From an uncultured Coprococcus sp. (GTDB taxonomy: Bacteria; Bacillota; Clostridia; Lachnospirales; Lachnospiraceae), in contig URJI01000120.1 of assembly GCA_900548215.1 (NCBI GenBank), positions 1 through 6,584 on the forward strand: a stretch of 6,584 bases of DNA, written 5' to 3'. The position numbers were made by a program, and so were the translations under genes. Below are positions 1 through 6,530 of the stretch, in pieces. Under the pieces are notes generated by a model. That model searched no databases, was not told the DNA's origin, and worked only from the letters and a program-made list of their open reading frames with translations. The first letter of the stretch is position 1; every line of letters starts with the position of its first letter.

Positions 1-2676
1 GTGTGGTCAAGTTCAGACAGGGCTAAGGTATCTGTACAGAACGGCAAGATAACAGCCCTTGGTGCCGGAAAAGTCAAAATCACAGCAATGTCTAAGGATG
101 GCTCGGATGTCAAGGCGGAATGTACAGTAAAGGTGCTTGAACCGGGCAAACTTTCATGCAGGGCAGATTCCATTGCATGGAATGATCTGGTATACGGATA
201 TGTGGAAGCTGACACCGAGCGTATAGATCTGGCAAACAGCGGTGAGTCGAATTTGACTGACATACAGGTAAAACTGAAGAGTGGAAATAATTTCCAGATA
301 ACATCATATCCTGCAGGCCAGATAACAGCAGGACAGACTACATCCGTATCAGTCAGGCCTGTGTCAGGACTTGGCGCTGGAAGATACAGTGACACACTTG
401 TCATAACAACAAAGAATGGCTCGGCAAATATTTCTCTTACTTCTGTCGTTGGCAAAGCAGACAACACAGGGGTAGTAACGCTTAGTAAGAAGGCTGTCAC
501 AGCATCATCCATAACGGTTGCCAGCCAGATATCAGGAACAGATACCGGAGCGGAATATGCCATAACATCTGTAGATAATGCTTCAGCAGATAATCTCACA
601 TGGCAGGATGGCACATACTTTGCAGGACTTAAGGAATTCACAGTATATTATGTGTACGGCAGGATGAAGGAGACAGCAAATGTAAAGGATGGCCGGATCA
701 GCAGTGCACTTGAGGTTACTACATTAGTATCAGATCCGTACACAGTCGATATGGGCAGAGTGAGCGACAGCAGATATGTGGGTGCACTTGTCGATGCAAA
801 TGGCAATCCTACAGTAAGAGTATCCAAGTTAAGCGGTGTTACAACGATAACATTTACAGAGAACAAAGATTACACAATAACAGGTGATGGCGCAGATGTG
901 GCTGTGGATACAGGAAATGCAAGTGGAATAACCATAGCTGATGCGGCTGTTAAGAGCATTGCGGTACGCCCTGCTGGTTCAGGAACATTTGAGATAAAGG
1001 TGAGCGGAAGCAATATTGTCTCAGACGGAATCACATGTGCAAATGGCTCGTCTGCTGATTCAAATGTAAAGATATCAGGAAAGACTCCAACGTCATCCAT
1101 ATCATCTGCAAATCCGGGTGCGGCTGCGATAAAGTCAGAAGGTGATATAGAGATAGAGGATATTCAGATAAAGTCAGAGGGCAAGGGTATCCAGTCTTCA
1201 GGAACTGTAAGAATATCAGGTGGTTCAAATAAGATAGAAGCTGTGTCAGAAGCAGTATCTGCATCTGATGTGGAGATGACAGGCGGTTTGCTCGATGCGA
1301 CATCGACAGATCTCGGTGAGGATGAGTCGGTCATATCGGCTGATAATTCGATAAAGCTTGTGGGCGGTAAGATTACAGCTGATGCCTCTGGTTCATCTGG
1401 CAATTCATTTGGTGTTAAGTCAGCGGATGGAGATATCATAGTTGACGGTGATGTGTCAATAGGCGGCAAGCCATCATATTCAAAGGATCCTGTGGACAGC
1501 AAGGGTGACAGCATTGTTATGGTCAAGGTTACATTTGCTGATGAGAACGGAACAGAACTCTATGCAGCTTCGATGAACAAGGGCACTGAGCTTGACCTTG
1601 CGAACATTGATATCAGTATGAGTGACGGATCTTCATATGCACAGTCAAAGCCAGGATACAAATTATCATGGACTACTGTTGGCGGCAGAACATATGAGGC
1701 TGACGAGGTATATGGAGCGCTTGAAGGTGATGTAAACTTTATTGCTGTGTGGACATGGATAGTTGTGGATATAAGCAGCGATGCAGACATCACATTCAAG
1801 ATTACAGGCAATGCAAGTTACAAGACAGCATACACTGGAGGACGAAAGACACCGGAGATTGTTGTTGTCTCACAGAGAAGAACGCTTGTCCCTGGCACTG
1901 ATTATACTGTCACATACAGCAACAATATAAATGCCGGAACTGCGAAGGTTGTAGTTGCCGGAAAAGACAAATATAGTGGAACACGTACACTCACATTTAC
2001 CATACTGAGGAGAAGCCTTGGCAGGTCTACAGTATCTGTGGCCAAGACTGCTGTATATACAGGTAAGCTTTTGACTCCGACAGTAAAAGTGATCTATGGC
2101 AAGACTACACTTGTGAAGAACAGGAATTATACAGTTAAGTATTATTCCAACAGGAACTTTGGCAGAGCAAAGGTTGTCATAACAGGTAAGGGCAACTATA
2201 CGGGAAGTGTGACACGCTACTTCAACATAACCACAAAGATTGGCAAGGTTTACACCAGCGGCAACTACAGATACAGGATCACAAATGCCTCGACTACCGG
2301 AAGAGGAACAGTTACGCTTGTGTCAGCGGTCAAGAAGACTGCATCACTTACAGTGCCTGATGTGGTGAAAATTGGTGGCAAGATCTTCAAAGTGACAGCT
2401 ATAGGAGGCGGAGCTTTTAAGGGCAATACAAAGCTTAACTATGTTGTCATAGGAAAGAATGTGAAGACCATAGGTGCAAATGCATTCTATGGATGTAAGA
2501 ATCTCAAGATGATCACAGTAAAGAATACTACGATGACATCAAGGACGCTGAGTGCAAAGGCATTTGCAGGAACACCTGCAAAGCTTATTGTGAAGGTGCC
2601 TGTGACAAAACTTACATATTACAAGAAGCTGTTTGCAGTGAAAGGTTTGTCAAAGAAAGCTGTTGTAAAGAAGTAA
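1..2676 (+). CDS. Large secreted multi-domain surface protein, 5'-truncated by the window edge (Big_2, beta-helix, InlB-like, tandem Ig-like, BspA-type LRR)
   Basis: The open frame covers 891 codons and is entered mid-gene. Residues 1-45 are only the C-terminal half of a bacterial Ig-like (Big_2) domain (WSSSD..., then NGKITALGAGKVKITA), so the GTG at position 1 is an internal valine and the signal peptide lies upstream. In order I see: an all-beta domain at about 50-150 resembling ASH/'choice-of-anchor' Ig folds; an Fn3-like segment at about 155-245; a Ser/Gly/Asp-rich region at about 318-490 with short beta-strand repeats, like right-handed beta-helix 'carbohydrate-binding' (Cthe_2159-type) proteins; an InlB B-repeat-like unit at about 507-585; two tandem 58-residue Ig-like repeats at 611-668 and 686-743; and a BspA-type leucine-rich segment at about 798-845 (AIGGGAF, TIGANAFYGCKNLKMI). 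The C-terminus is basic, with no LPXTG motif and no membrane anchor. The likely role is cell-surface adhesion or glycan binding, inferred from the domain types. A strong terminator follows the stop. Coding status is very sure; function is not. Confidence 0.9.
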   Translation: MWSSSDRAKVSVQNGKITALGAGKVKITAMSKDGSDVKAECTVKVLEPGKLSCRADSIAWNDLVYGYVEADTERIDLANSGESNLTDIQVKLKSGNNFQITSYPAGQITAGQTTSVSVRPVSGLGAGRYSDTLVITTKNGSANISLTSVVGKADNTGVVTLSKKAVTASSITVASQISGTDTGAEYAITSVDNASADNLTWQDGTYFAGLKEFTVYYVYGRMKETANVKDGRISSALEVTTLVSDPYTVDMGRVSDSRYVGALVDANGNPTVRVSKLSGVTTITFTENKDYTITGDGADVAVDTGNASGITIADAAVKSIAVRPAGSGTFEIKVSGSNIVSDGITCANGSSADSNVKISGKTPTSSISSANPGAAAIKSEGDIEIEDIQIKSEGKGIQSSGTVRISGGSNKIEAVSEAVSASDVEMTGGLLDATSTDLGEDESVISADNSIKLVGGKITADASGSSGNSFGVKSADGDIIVDGDVSIGGKPSYSKDPVDSKGDSIVMVKVTFADENGTELYAASMNKGTELDLANIDISMSDGSSYAQSKPGYKLSWTTVGGRTYEADEVYGALEGDVNFIAVWTWIVVDISSDADITFKITGNASYKTAYTGGRKTPEIVVVSQRRTLVPGTDYTVTYSNNINAGTAKVVVAGKDKYSGTRTLTFTILRRSLGRSTVSVAKTAVYTGKLLTPTVKVIYGKTTLVKNRNYTVKYYSNRNFGRAKVVITGKGNYTGSVTRYFNITTKIGKVYTSGNYRYRITNASTTGRGTVTLVSAVKKTASLTVPDVVKIGGKIFKVTAIGGGAFKGNTKLNYVVIGKNVKTIGANAFYGCKNLKMITVKNTTMTSRTLSAKAFAGTPAKLIVKVPVTKLTYYKKLFAVKGLSKKAVVKK
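1831..2229 (+). repeat. Two tandem 58-residue Ig-like repeats inside the surface protein
   Basis: Residues 611-668 (1831-2004) and 686-743 (2056-2229) align without gaps and share 27 of 58 residues by my count. They are spaced 75 residues apart. Shared features are YTG at the start, TP at positions 7-8, a central YTV, NxN/G, AKVV, and GK..Y.G near the end. The pattern is typical of the beta-sandwich spacer repeats that carry binding domains away from the wall in clostridial surface proteins. The divergence suggests an old duplication rather than a recently expanding array. Confidence 0.8.
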
Positions 2677-2700
2677 TATCAATATTAAGTGGTAAGTTGT

Positions 2701-2740
2701 AAAGCCCGGACATGACGGAGACGTTGTGTCCGGACTTTTT
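2701..2740 (+). terminator. Strong rho-independent terminator after the surface-protein gene
   Basis: Positions 2701-2717 pair with 2722-2738 around a GAGA (GNRA-type) tetraloop at 2718-2721. This gives about 16 pairs, with two G-U wobbles and one C-A mismatch at 2705/2734. The T run at 2736-2740 overlaps the end of the stem. It starts 24 bases past the surface-gene stop and should end that transcript. It also overlaps the reading frame of the MarR stub, so it lies between any upstream promoter and the membrane-protein gene at 2920. Confidence 0.85.
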
Positions 2741-2917
2741 CTGACTGACAAGGGTAGGCAGTGTGTAAATATGCTTGAACAGAAATTTGACAGGGTTGAA
2801 GCTGTGGCGCTTGCCGGATTTTCAGATGAGGAGATCAGATATTTGCAAATGCTGCTCTGCAGAGTGTACGACAATATGAGGGACAACGAAAAAGACAACA
2901 GAAAGAGGGATAAATAG
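2726..2917 (+). pseudogene. C-terminal remnant of a MarR-family transcriptional regulator
   Basis: This open frame of 63 codons contains LTDKGRQCVNMLEQKF and then a leucine-rich helix ending in LLCRVYDNM. This is the end of a MarR-family protein: the last strand of the wing (LT.KG) followed by the C-terminal dimerisation helices, including the usual 'LAGFSDEE' segment. The family normally has about 140-150 residues, so roughly the first 90, including the winged helix-turn-helix, are missing. The frame is open back to about 2696, but no better start exists: the GTG at 2726 lies inside the terminator hairpin, and the ATG at 2771 has only a poorly spaced purine run upstream. Its stop is 2 bases before the next ATG, the spacing of a genuine operon. 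I read it as a decayed gene. A short translated peptide acting only in translational coupling cannot be excluded. Confidence 0.7.
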
Positions 2918-2919
2918 AT

Positions 2920-3615
2920 ATGAAGAACATGAAGGTAAGAATTCCAATGTATTTTGTCGGACTGTTTATTATGACTATAGGTATAGCATTGTCAGTCAAA
3001 TCCAATCTGGGAGTGTCACCTGTCAGTTCCATACCATACACTATGACATGTGTATGGGGGATAGAGATGGGAAAGGCGACGATCATGTTCCATGCGGCAT
3101 TGGTGCTTATACAGATACTTATACTTAGAAAAAGATTCAAGCCGATAAATCTGCTGCAGATTGTAGTGGGAATCGTGTTCGGATACTTCACAACATTCTG
3201 TAATTACCTGGCGACATACCTGCCTTCAACGGATAATATGGTGATGCGAATTGTACTGATGCTTGTGAGCACAGTGTTCATAGCGGTTGGTATATTTTCC
3301 TATCTGCCGGCTGACCTTATACCGCTTGCCGGAGAGGGTGTCATGCAGGCTGTATCAGATGTGACAAAAATTGAATTCTCCAAGGTTAAGATTGGGTTTG
3401 ATTGCTCAATGGTCGTCATATCAGTGATAACCTGTCTGATATGCATACACAGCCTTGGCAGTGTGGGTGTTGGTACTGTGATCGCTGCGTTTCTGGTTGG
3501 TTTCAATCTTGGTCGTGTCAACAAGGCATTTGGTGCAAAGAGAGACAAGCTTCTTGGCAAGCATACATACACTGAGGAAGAGGTTCTCAGGGAGAGAATA
3601 GACGTAGCAAAGTAG
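2920..3615 (+). CDS. YczE/YyaS/YitT-family (DUF6198-like) integral membrane protein
   Basis: This is a 231-residue polytopic membrane protein. Hydrophobic segments lie at about 8-26, 53-69, 77-100, 109-129, 159-179 and 182-199. The N-terminal signature (MTIGIALSVKSNLGVSPVSS, then IPYT, at about 18-41) and the mid-protein PLAGEGVMQAVS (about 135-146) followed by K.KIGFD (about 155-161) are typical of the YczE-like membrane family. The tail from about 200 is charged and cytoplasmic. Molecular function is not established for this family; members often sit beside MarR- or TetR-type regulators. The ATG at 2920 is preceded by AGAGGGA at 2904-2910, a good ribosome binding site, and lies 2 bases after the MarR-stub stop. 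No clear promoter is visible between the terminator at 2740 and the start. Family assignment is confident; transport substrate is unknown. Confidence 0.88.
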   Translation: MKNMKVRIPMYFVGLFIMTIGIALSVKSNLGVSPVSSIPYTMTCVWGIEMGKATIMFHAALVLIQILILRKRFKPINLLQIVVGIVFGYFTTFCNYLATYLPSTDNMVMRIVLMLVSTVFIAVGIFSYLPADLIPLAGEGVMQAVSDVTKIEFSKVKIGFDCSMVVISVITCLICIHSLGSVGVGTVIAAFLVGFNLGRVNKAFGAKRDKLLGKHTYTEEEVLRERIDVAK

Positions 3616-3702
3616 CAAGAGATGTGTATGATCCAGGGGACAAGGTGTTCCATATCTGATATTTTCCCTTCATAAATGGCTAGCCTGGGGAGTTTTATTT
3701 GT

Positions 3703-3730
3703 TTGATTTTGATATTACGTGGTGTATAAT
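3703..3730 (+). promoter_or_regulatory. Sigma-A-type promoter for hsdMS
   Basis: The -10 hexamer is a perfect TATAAT at 3725-3730. A -35 candidate TTGATT (4 of 6 to consensus) lies at 3703-3708 with a 16-base spacer. Transcription would start near 3737, giving a leader of about 40 bases. It is the only good promoter in the spacer and is correctly placed for hsdM. Confidence 0.72.
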
Positions 3731-3760
3731 TTATAGCATGATAAATAAAAATTTGCGTAT

Positions 3761-3766
3761 AGGAGG
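3761..3766 (+). promoter_or_regulatory. Ribosome binding site of hsdM
   Basis: AGGAGG, a full match to the anti-Shine-Dalgarno core, sits 9 bases before the ATG at 3776 and fixes that start. Confidence 0.85.
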
Positions 3767-3775
3767 AGAGGGAAG

Positions 3776-5278
3776 ATGGCTGATAAGAATACTGCTGAAA
3801 TAGGCTTTGAAAAACAGATTTGGGATGCGGCATGTGTGCTCCGTGGAAATCTGGATGCATCAGAGTATAAAAGTGTTGTACTTGGACTGATTTTCTTAAA
3901 ATACATATCGGATAGATTTGATGAGAAATATAATGAACTTGTGGAAGAAGGAGATGGATTTGAGGAAGATGTAGATGAATATACATCAGAAGGTATCTTC
4001 TTTGTACCTGCAGGAGCACGTTGGAAGGATATAGCTGCAAATGCGCATACTCCGGAGATAGGAACAATAATAGATAATGCAATGCGAGCTATAGAGAAAG
4101 AAAATAAGAGACTTAAGGATATTCTTCCTAAGAATTTTGCCAGACCAGAGCTTGATAAGAGACGCCTTGGGGATGTAGTAGACTTATTTACAAATATTCA
4201 AATGATTGAACATGGGAACGAGAAGGACATCCTTGGTCGAACATATGAATATTGTCTGTCAATGTTTGCCGAGCAGGAAGGCAAGCGTGGTGGGGAATTC
4301 TTTACTCCGTCATGCGTTGTGCGTACTCTTGTGGAAGTGCTCAAACCATTCAAAGGTCGTGTGTATGATCCGGCATGTGGATCAGGCGGTATGTTTGTTC
4401 AGTCAGCGAAATTCATAGAAAAGCATAGTGGAAATATAAGTGATATATCAATATATGGTCAGGATTCCAATCCAACGACATGGAAGATGGCTCAGATGAA
4501 CCTTGCTATACGAGGAATAGAGCCAGATTTGGGATCTTATGCAGCGGATACATTTCTTGAAGATCGTCATCCAACATTACGTGCGGATTACATCATGGCA
4601 AATCCGCCATTTAACCTTTCAAACTGGGGAGCGGATAAGTTAAAAGATGATGTACGTTGGAAGTATGGAATGCCACCGGCAGGAAATGCAAACTTTGCAT
4701 GGCTGGAGCATATGATATATCATCTTGCACCGGCAGGAAAGATAGGCATGGTTCTTGCAAATGGCTCTCTGTCATCACAGTCTGGCGGAGAGGGAGAAAT
4801 CCGTAAGAACATAATAAATGCTGACTTGGTAGAGTGCATTGTTGCTATGCCAACTCAGTTATTCTACACAACTCAGATCCCGGTATCATTGTGGTTCCTT
4901 AATAAACAGAAAAAACAGTCTGGCAAAACTTTGTTCATAGATGCCCGTAAGATGGGAACTATGGTAAGCCGCAAGCTCAGAGAGCTCACAGATGAAGATA
5001 TTCAGAAAATAGCAGATACATACACAGCATTTGTTGACGGAACTCTTGAAGATGTGAAGGGTTTCTGCGCAGTTGCGGATATTGCAGAGATTGAAAAACA
5101 GGATTTCATACTTACTCCAGGCAGATATGTAGGAATAGAAGAGCAGGAAGATGATGGTGAGCCGTTCGAGGAGAAGATGACAAGGCTTACATCTGAACTG
5201 TCTGAATTGTTTGATAAGAGTCATGAGTTGGAGGATGAGATTCGTAGGAAGTTGAGGGCGATTGGGTATGATATATAA
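3776..5278 (+). CDS. hsdM: Type I restriction-modification system, DNA adenine-N6 methyltransferase subunit HsdM
   Basis: This 500-residue protein is the modification subunit. It transfers a methyl group from S-adenosylmethionine to adenine N6 within the site chosen by HsdS and works as an M2S complex in the cytoplasm. The N-terminal helical HsdM_N domain spans about 10-135 (IWDAACVLRG, LGLIFLKYISDRFDE). The catalytic domain follows, with GGEFFTP at 172-178, the SAM-binding motif I DPACGSGGM at 198-206, YGQD at 227-230, and the catalytic motif IV NPPF at 276-279. A charged coiled-coil tail at about 465-497 should contact HsdS. All key residues are present and the length is normal (about 480-530), so it should be active. 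It has its own promoter and a full ribosome binding site. Its 3' end overlaps hsdS by 11 bases. Confidence 0.97.
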   Translation: MADKNTAEIGFEKQIWDAACVLRGNLDASEYKSVVLGLIFLKYISDRFDEKYNELVEEGDGFEEDVDEYTSEGIFFVPAGARWKDIAANAHTPEIGTIIDNAMRAIEKENKRLKDILPKNFARPELDKRRLGDVVDLFTNIQMIEHGNEKDILGRTYEYCLSMFAEQEGKRGGEFFTPSCVVRTLVEVLKPFKGRVYDPACGSGGMFVQSAKFIEKHSGNISDISIYGQDSNPTTWKMAQMNLAIRGIEPDLGSYAADTFLEDRHPTLRADYIMANPPFNLSNWGADKLKDDVRWKYGMPPAGNANFAWLEHMIYHLAPAGKIGMVLANGSLSSQSGGEGEIRKNIINADLVECIVAMPTQLFYTTQIPVSLWFLNKQKKQSGKTLFIDARKMGTMVSRKLRELTDEDIQKIADTYTAFVDGTLEDVKGFCAVADIAEIEKQDFILTPGRYVGIEEQEDDGEPFEEKMTRLTSELSELFDKSHELEDEIRRKLRAIGYDI

Positions 5279-6329
5279 GCTTTCAGACATATGTGATTAT
5301 GTTAAGGGAAAAGTAGATATTTCGAAATTAGATCTCTGTACATATATATCTACAGAAAGTATGTTGCCAAACAAAGCGGGAATTATCGAGTCTTCGTCGT
5401 TACCAAATATAAAACAGACACAGATATATTGTGCAGGAGATGTTCTTGTTTCAAATATCCGACCATACTTTAAAAAAATATGGTATGCAACATGTGATGG
5501 TGGGTGTTCAAATGATGTGTTGGTTTTTAGAGCAAAGAATGGAGTTAGTAAAAGGTTTCTTTATTATGTGTTAGCTGATGATAAATTTTTTAGCTATTCT
5601 ATGCTTAATTCAAAGGGAACCAAAATGCCTAGAGGTGATAAAAGGGCTATAATGGAGTATAAAGTTCCAAAGTTTTCTTATGAGGAACAGATAAAAATAG
5701 CGGAGATATTAGGTGATTTAGATGACAAAGTGGCAGTAAACAATGAGATAAATAGGAATTTGTCGGAACAGTTGAAAGCTATTTTTTTAAAGATGTTTCC
5801 TACTATTACTGATAACGGTAGTAATACATTAGAAGAAATCATCTCTTTTTCAAATGGTAAAAAGAGACCTGATACAGAGGGAAAAGTGCCAGTATATGGT
5901 GGAAATGGGATTCTTTCTTATACAGATAAATCAAATGCTGAGAACTGTGTGATTATTGGACGAGTAGGTGCTTATTGTGGTAGTTTGTACTTATCAGTTG
6001 AACCATGCTGGATAAGTGATAATGCAATTAAGGCAAAAGCAAAAAATAGTAACTCACAGATGTTTATATACTATTTATTACAGGAACTGGCTTTATCGAA
6101 TAGGCATATAGGTACGAGTCAGCCACTATTAACACAGGGAATATTAAATGCAATTCATTTTAACTGTCCTAGTGAAGAAGATGTTATTTCTTTTTGCAAG
6201 AAAGCTGATGATATTCAAAAATTAATAGATATGAATACAATAGAGAATAAAAGATTATCTGAATTAAGAGATACTTTGCTTCCAAAACTTATGTCTGGTG
6301 AACTTGATGTATCAGACTTGTATATTTAG
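5268..6329 (+). CDS. hsdS: Type I restriction-modification system, DNA specificity subunit HsdS
   Basis: This 353-residue subunit recognises the two halves of a bipartite DNA site and bridges two HsdM copies. Target-recognition domain 1 covers about 1-135 (YISTESMLPN, then GTKMPRGDK). A central conserved helix lies at about 139-177 (EEQIKIAEILGDLDDK, NNEINRNL). Target-recognition domain 2 covers about 184-305 (VPVYGGNGILSYTDK, CVIIGRVGAYCG, W.SDNA). The C-terminal helix is at about 310-353, with LRDTLLPKLMSGELDVSDL. The layout is complete and slightly compact for the family (about 360-460). I chose ATG 5268: AGGG at 5255-5258 sits 9 bases upstream and the 11-base overlap with hsdM suggests translational coupling. 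A TTG at 5262 would add two residues. The gene is more AT-rich than hsdM (30% and 33% GC in two 60-base samples against 43% in one hsdM sample). The recognition sequence cannot be read from the protein by eye. Confidence 0.95.
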   Translation: MIYKLSDICDYVKGKVDISKLDLCTYISTESMLPNKAGIIESSSLPNIKQTQIYCAGDVLVSNIRPYFKKIWYATCDGGCSNDVLVFRAKNGVSKRFLYYVLADDKFFSYSMLNSKGTKMPRGDKRAIMEYKVPKFSYEEQIKIAEILGDLDDKVAVNNEINRNLSEQLKAIFLKMFPTITDNGSNTLEEIISFSNGKKRPDTEGKVPVYGGNGILSYTDKSNAENCVIIGRVGAYCGSLYLSVEPCWISDNAIKAKAKNSNSQMFIYYLLQELALSNRHIGTSQPLLTQGILNAIHFNCPSEEDVISFCKKADDIQKLIDMNTIENKRLSELRDTLLPKLMSGELDVSDLYI

Positions 6330-6400
6330 TTACTCCGACAAATGGTAATTGTTATGATTATACATAAATAATAAACGTGAAATAATAAAAAACGATATAT
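6330..6400. other. AT-rich spacer after hsdS
   Basis: This 71-base stretch has no gene and no convincing hairpin. hsdMS transcripts may therefore run on to the hairpin at 6481-6527. Confidence 0.5.
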
Positions 6401-6429
6401 TTGACATAAAAGCGGTTAAATGCTAATAT
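6401..6429 (+). promoter_or_regulatory. Strong promoter of the small RNA (consensus -35 with extended -10)
   Basis: A perfect -35 TTGACA at 6401-6406 is followed after exactly 17 bases by TAATAT at 6424-6429 (4 of 6). A TGC at 6421-6423 makes an extended -10 (TGn). The predicted start is near 6436. No start codon with a ribosome binding site follows before the terminator, which points to a non-coding transcript. Confidence 0.78.
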
Positions 6430-6435
6430 AAGTGT

Positions 6436-6527
6436 AAAGAGGTGCTACCGATAGACGGTTAGCCCTGATATTGCAATTACAAAAAAGTAACCGCCAAGTT
6501 TTGTCAGGACCGGGCGGTTACTTTTTT
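6436..6527 (+). ncRNA. Candidate small non-coding RNA of about 92 nt, possibly a type I antitoxin RNA
   Basis: The RNA is delimited by the promoter at 6401-6429 and the terminator at 6481-6527. Its 5' half folds into a hairpin: 6444-6450 (GCTACCG) pairs with 6456-6463 (CGGTTAGC) with one bulged U and loop ATAGA, extendable by 6441-6442 with 6464-6465. A single-stranded linker (6466-6480) leads to the terminator. It converges with a small - strand ORF on the shared hairpin, as antitoxin RNAs do in Fst/par-like and holin-like-toxin loci. Alternatives are a cis-acting leader of a + strand gene to the right, or an unrelated regulatory RNA. Existence is fairly well supported; function is inference. 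Confidence 0.6.
6481..6527. terminator. Bidirectional rho-independent terminator
   Basis: 6487-6495 (GTAACCGCC) pairs perfectly with 6513-6521 (GGCGGTTAC). It is flanked by A6 at 6481-6486 and T6 at 6522-6527, giving 15 continuous pairs around a 17-base loop. Because a U run follows the stem on both strands, it can end the + strand small RNA and the - strand small ORF transcript. Confidence 0.9.
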
Positions 6528-6530
6528 GTC

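Larger units (their letters stand above)
3616..3775. other. Intergenic region between the membrane-protein gene and hsdM
   Basis: This 160-base spacer has no convincing gene. The first half (3616-3695) has higher GC than the second and contains a short palindrome GGCTAGCC at 3678-3685. It also holds weak hairpins such as 3637-3641 with 3647-3651, but no clean intrinsic terminator. The second half is AT-rich and holds the hsdM promoter (3703-3730) and ribosome binding site (3761-3766). Confidence 0.6.

Noticed and set aside
1..3. GTG as the start codon of the surface protein
   Set aside because: It falls inside a Big_2 domain and no signal peptide follows; the gene clearly continues to the left of the window.
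2787..2815. TTGACA at 2787-2792 as a promoter for the YczE-like gene
   Set aside because: No -10-like hexamer lies 16-18 bases downstream (the sequence there is GC-rich), and the hexamer encodes part of the MarR remnant.
3628..3675. 15-codon ORF in the spacer before hsdM
   Set aside because: Very short, lacks a proper ribosome binding site and has no family resemblance.
3633..3700. Terminator for the YczE-like gene (CCAGG 3633-3637 with CCTGG 3684-3688, then a T-rich run)
   Set aside because: Only 5 pairs closing a 46-base loop, and the T run is interrupted; too weak to call.
3300..4082. Long - strand open frame of 260 codons
   Set aside because: It spans the end of the YczE-like gene, the intergenic region and the start of hsdM on the opposite strand. 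It has no ribosome binding site or recognisable domain and is rich in His/Leu/Tyr as expected for a shadow frame.
5262..5264. TTG start for hsdS
   Set aside because: ATG at 5268 is better spaced from the AGGG at 5255-5258 and the known family N-terminus begins at once after it.
5268..6329. Inverted repeats within hsdS that would allow phase-variable inversion
   Set aside because: The central and C-terminal conserved helices are only loosely similar in protein, and I see no long inverted DNA repeat in the window.
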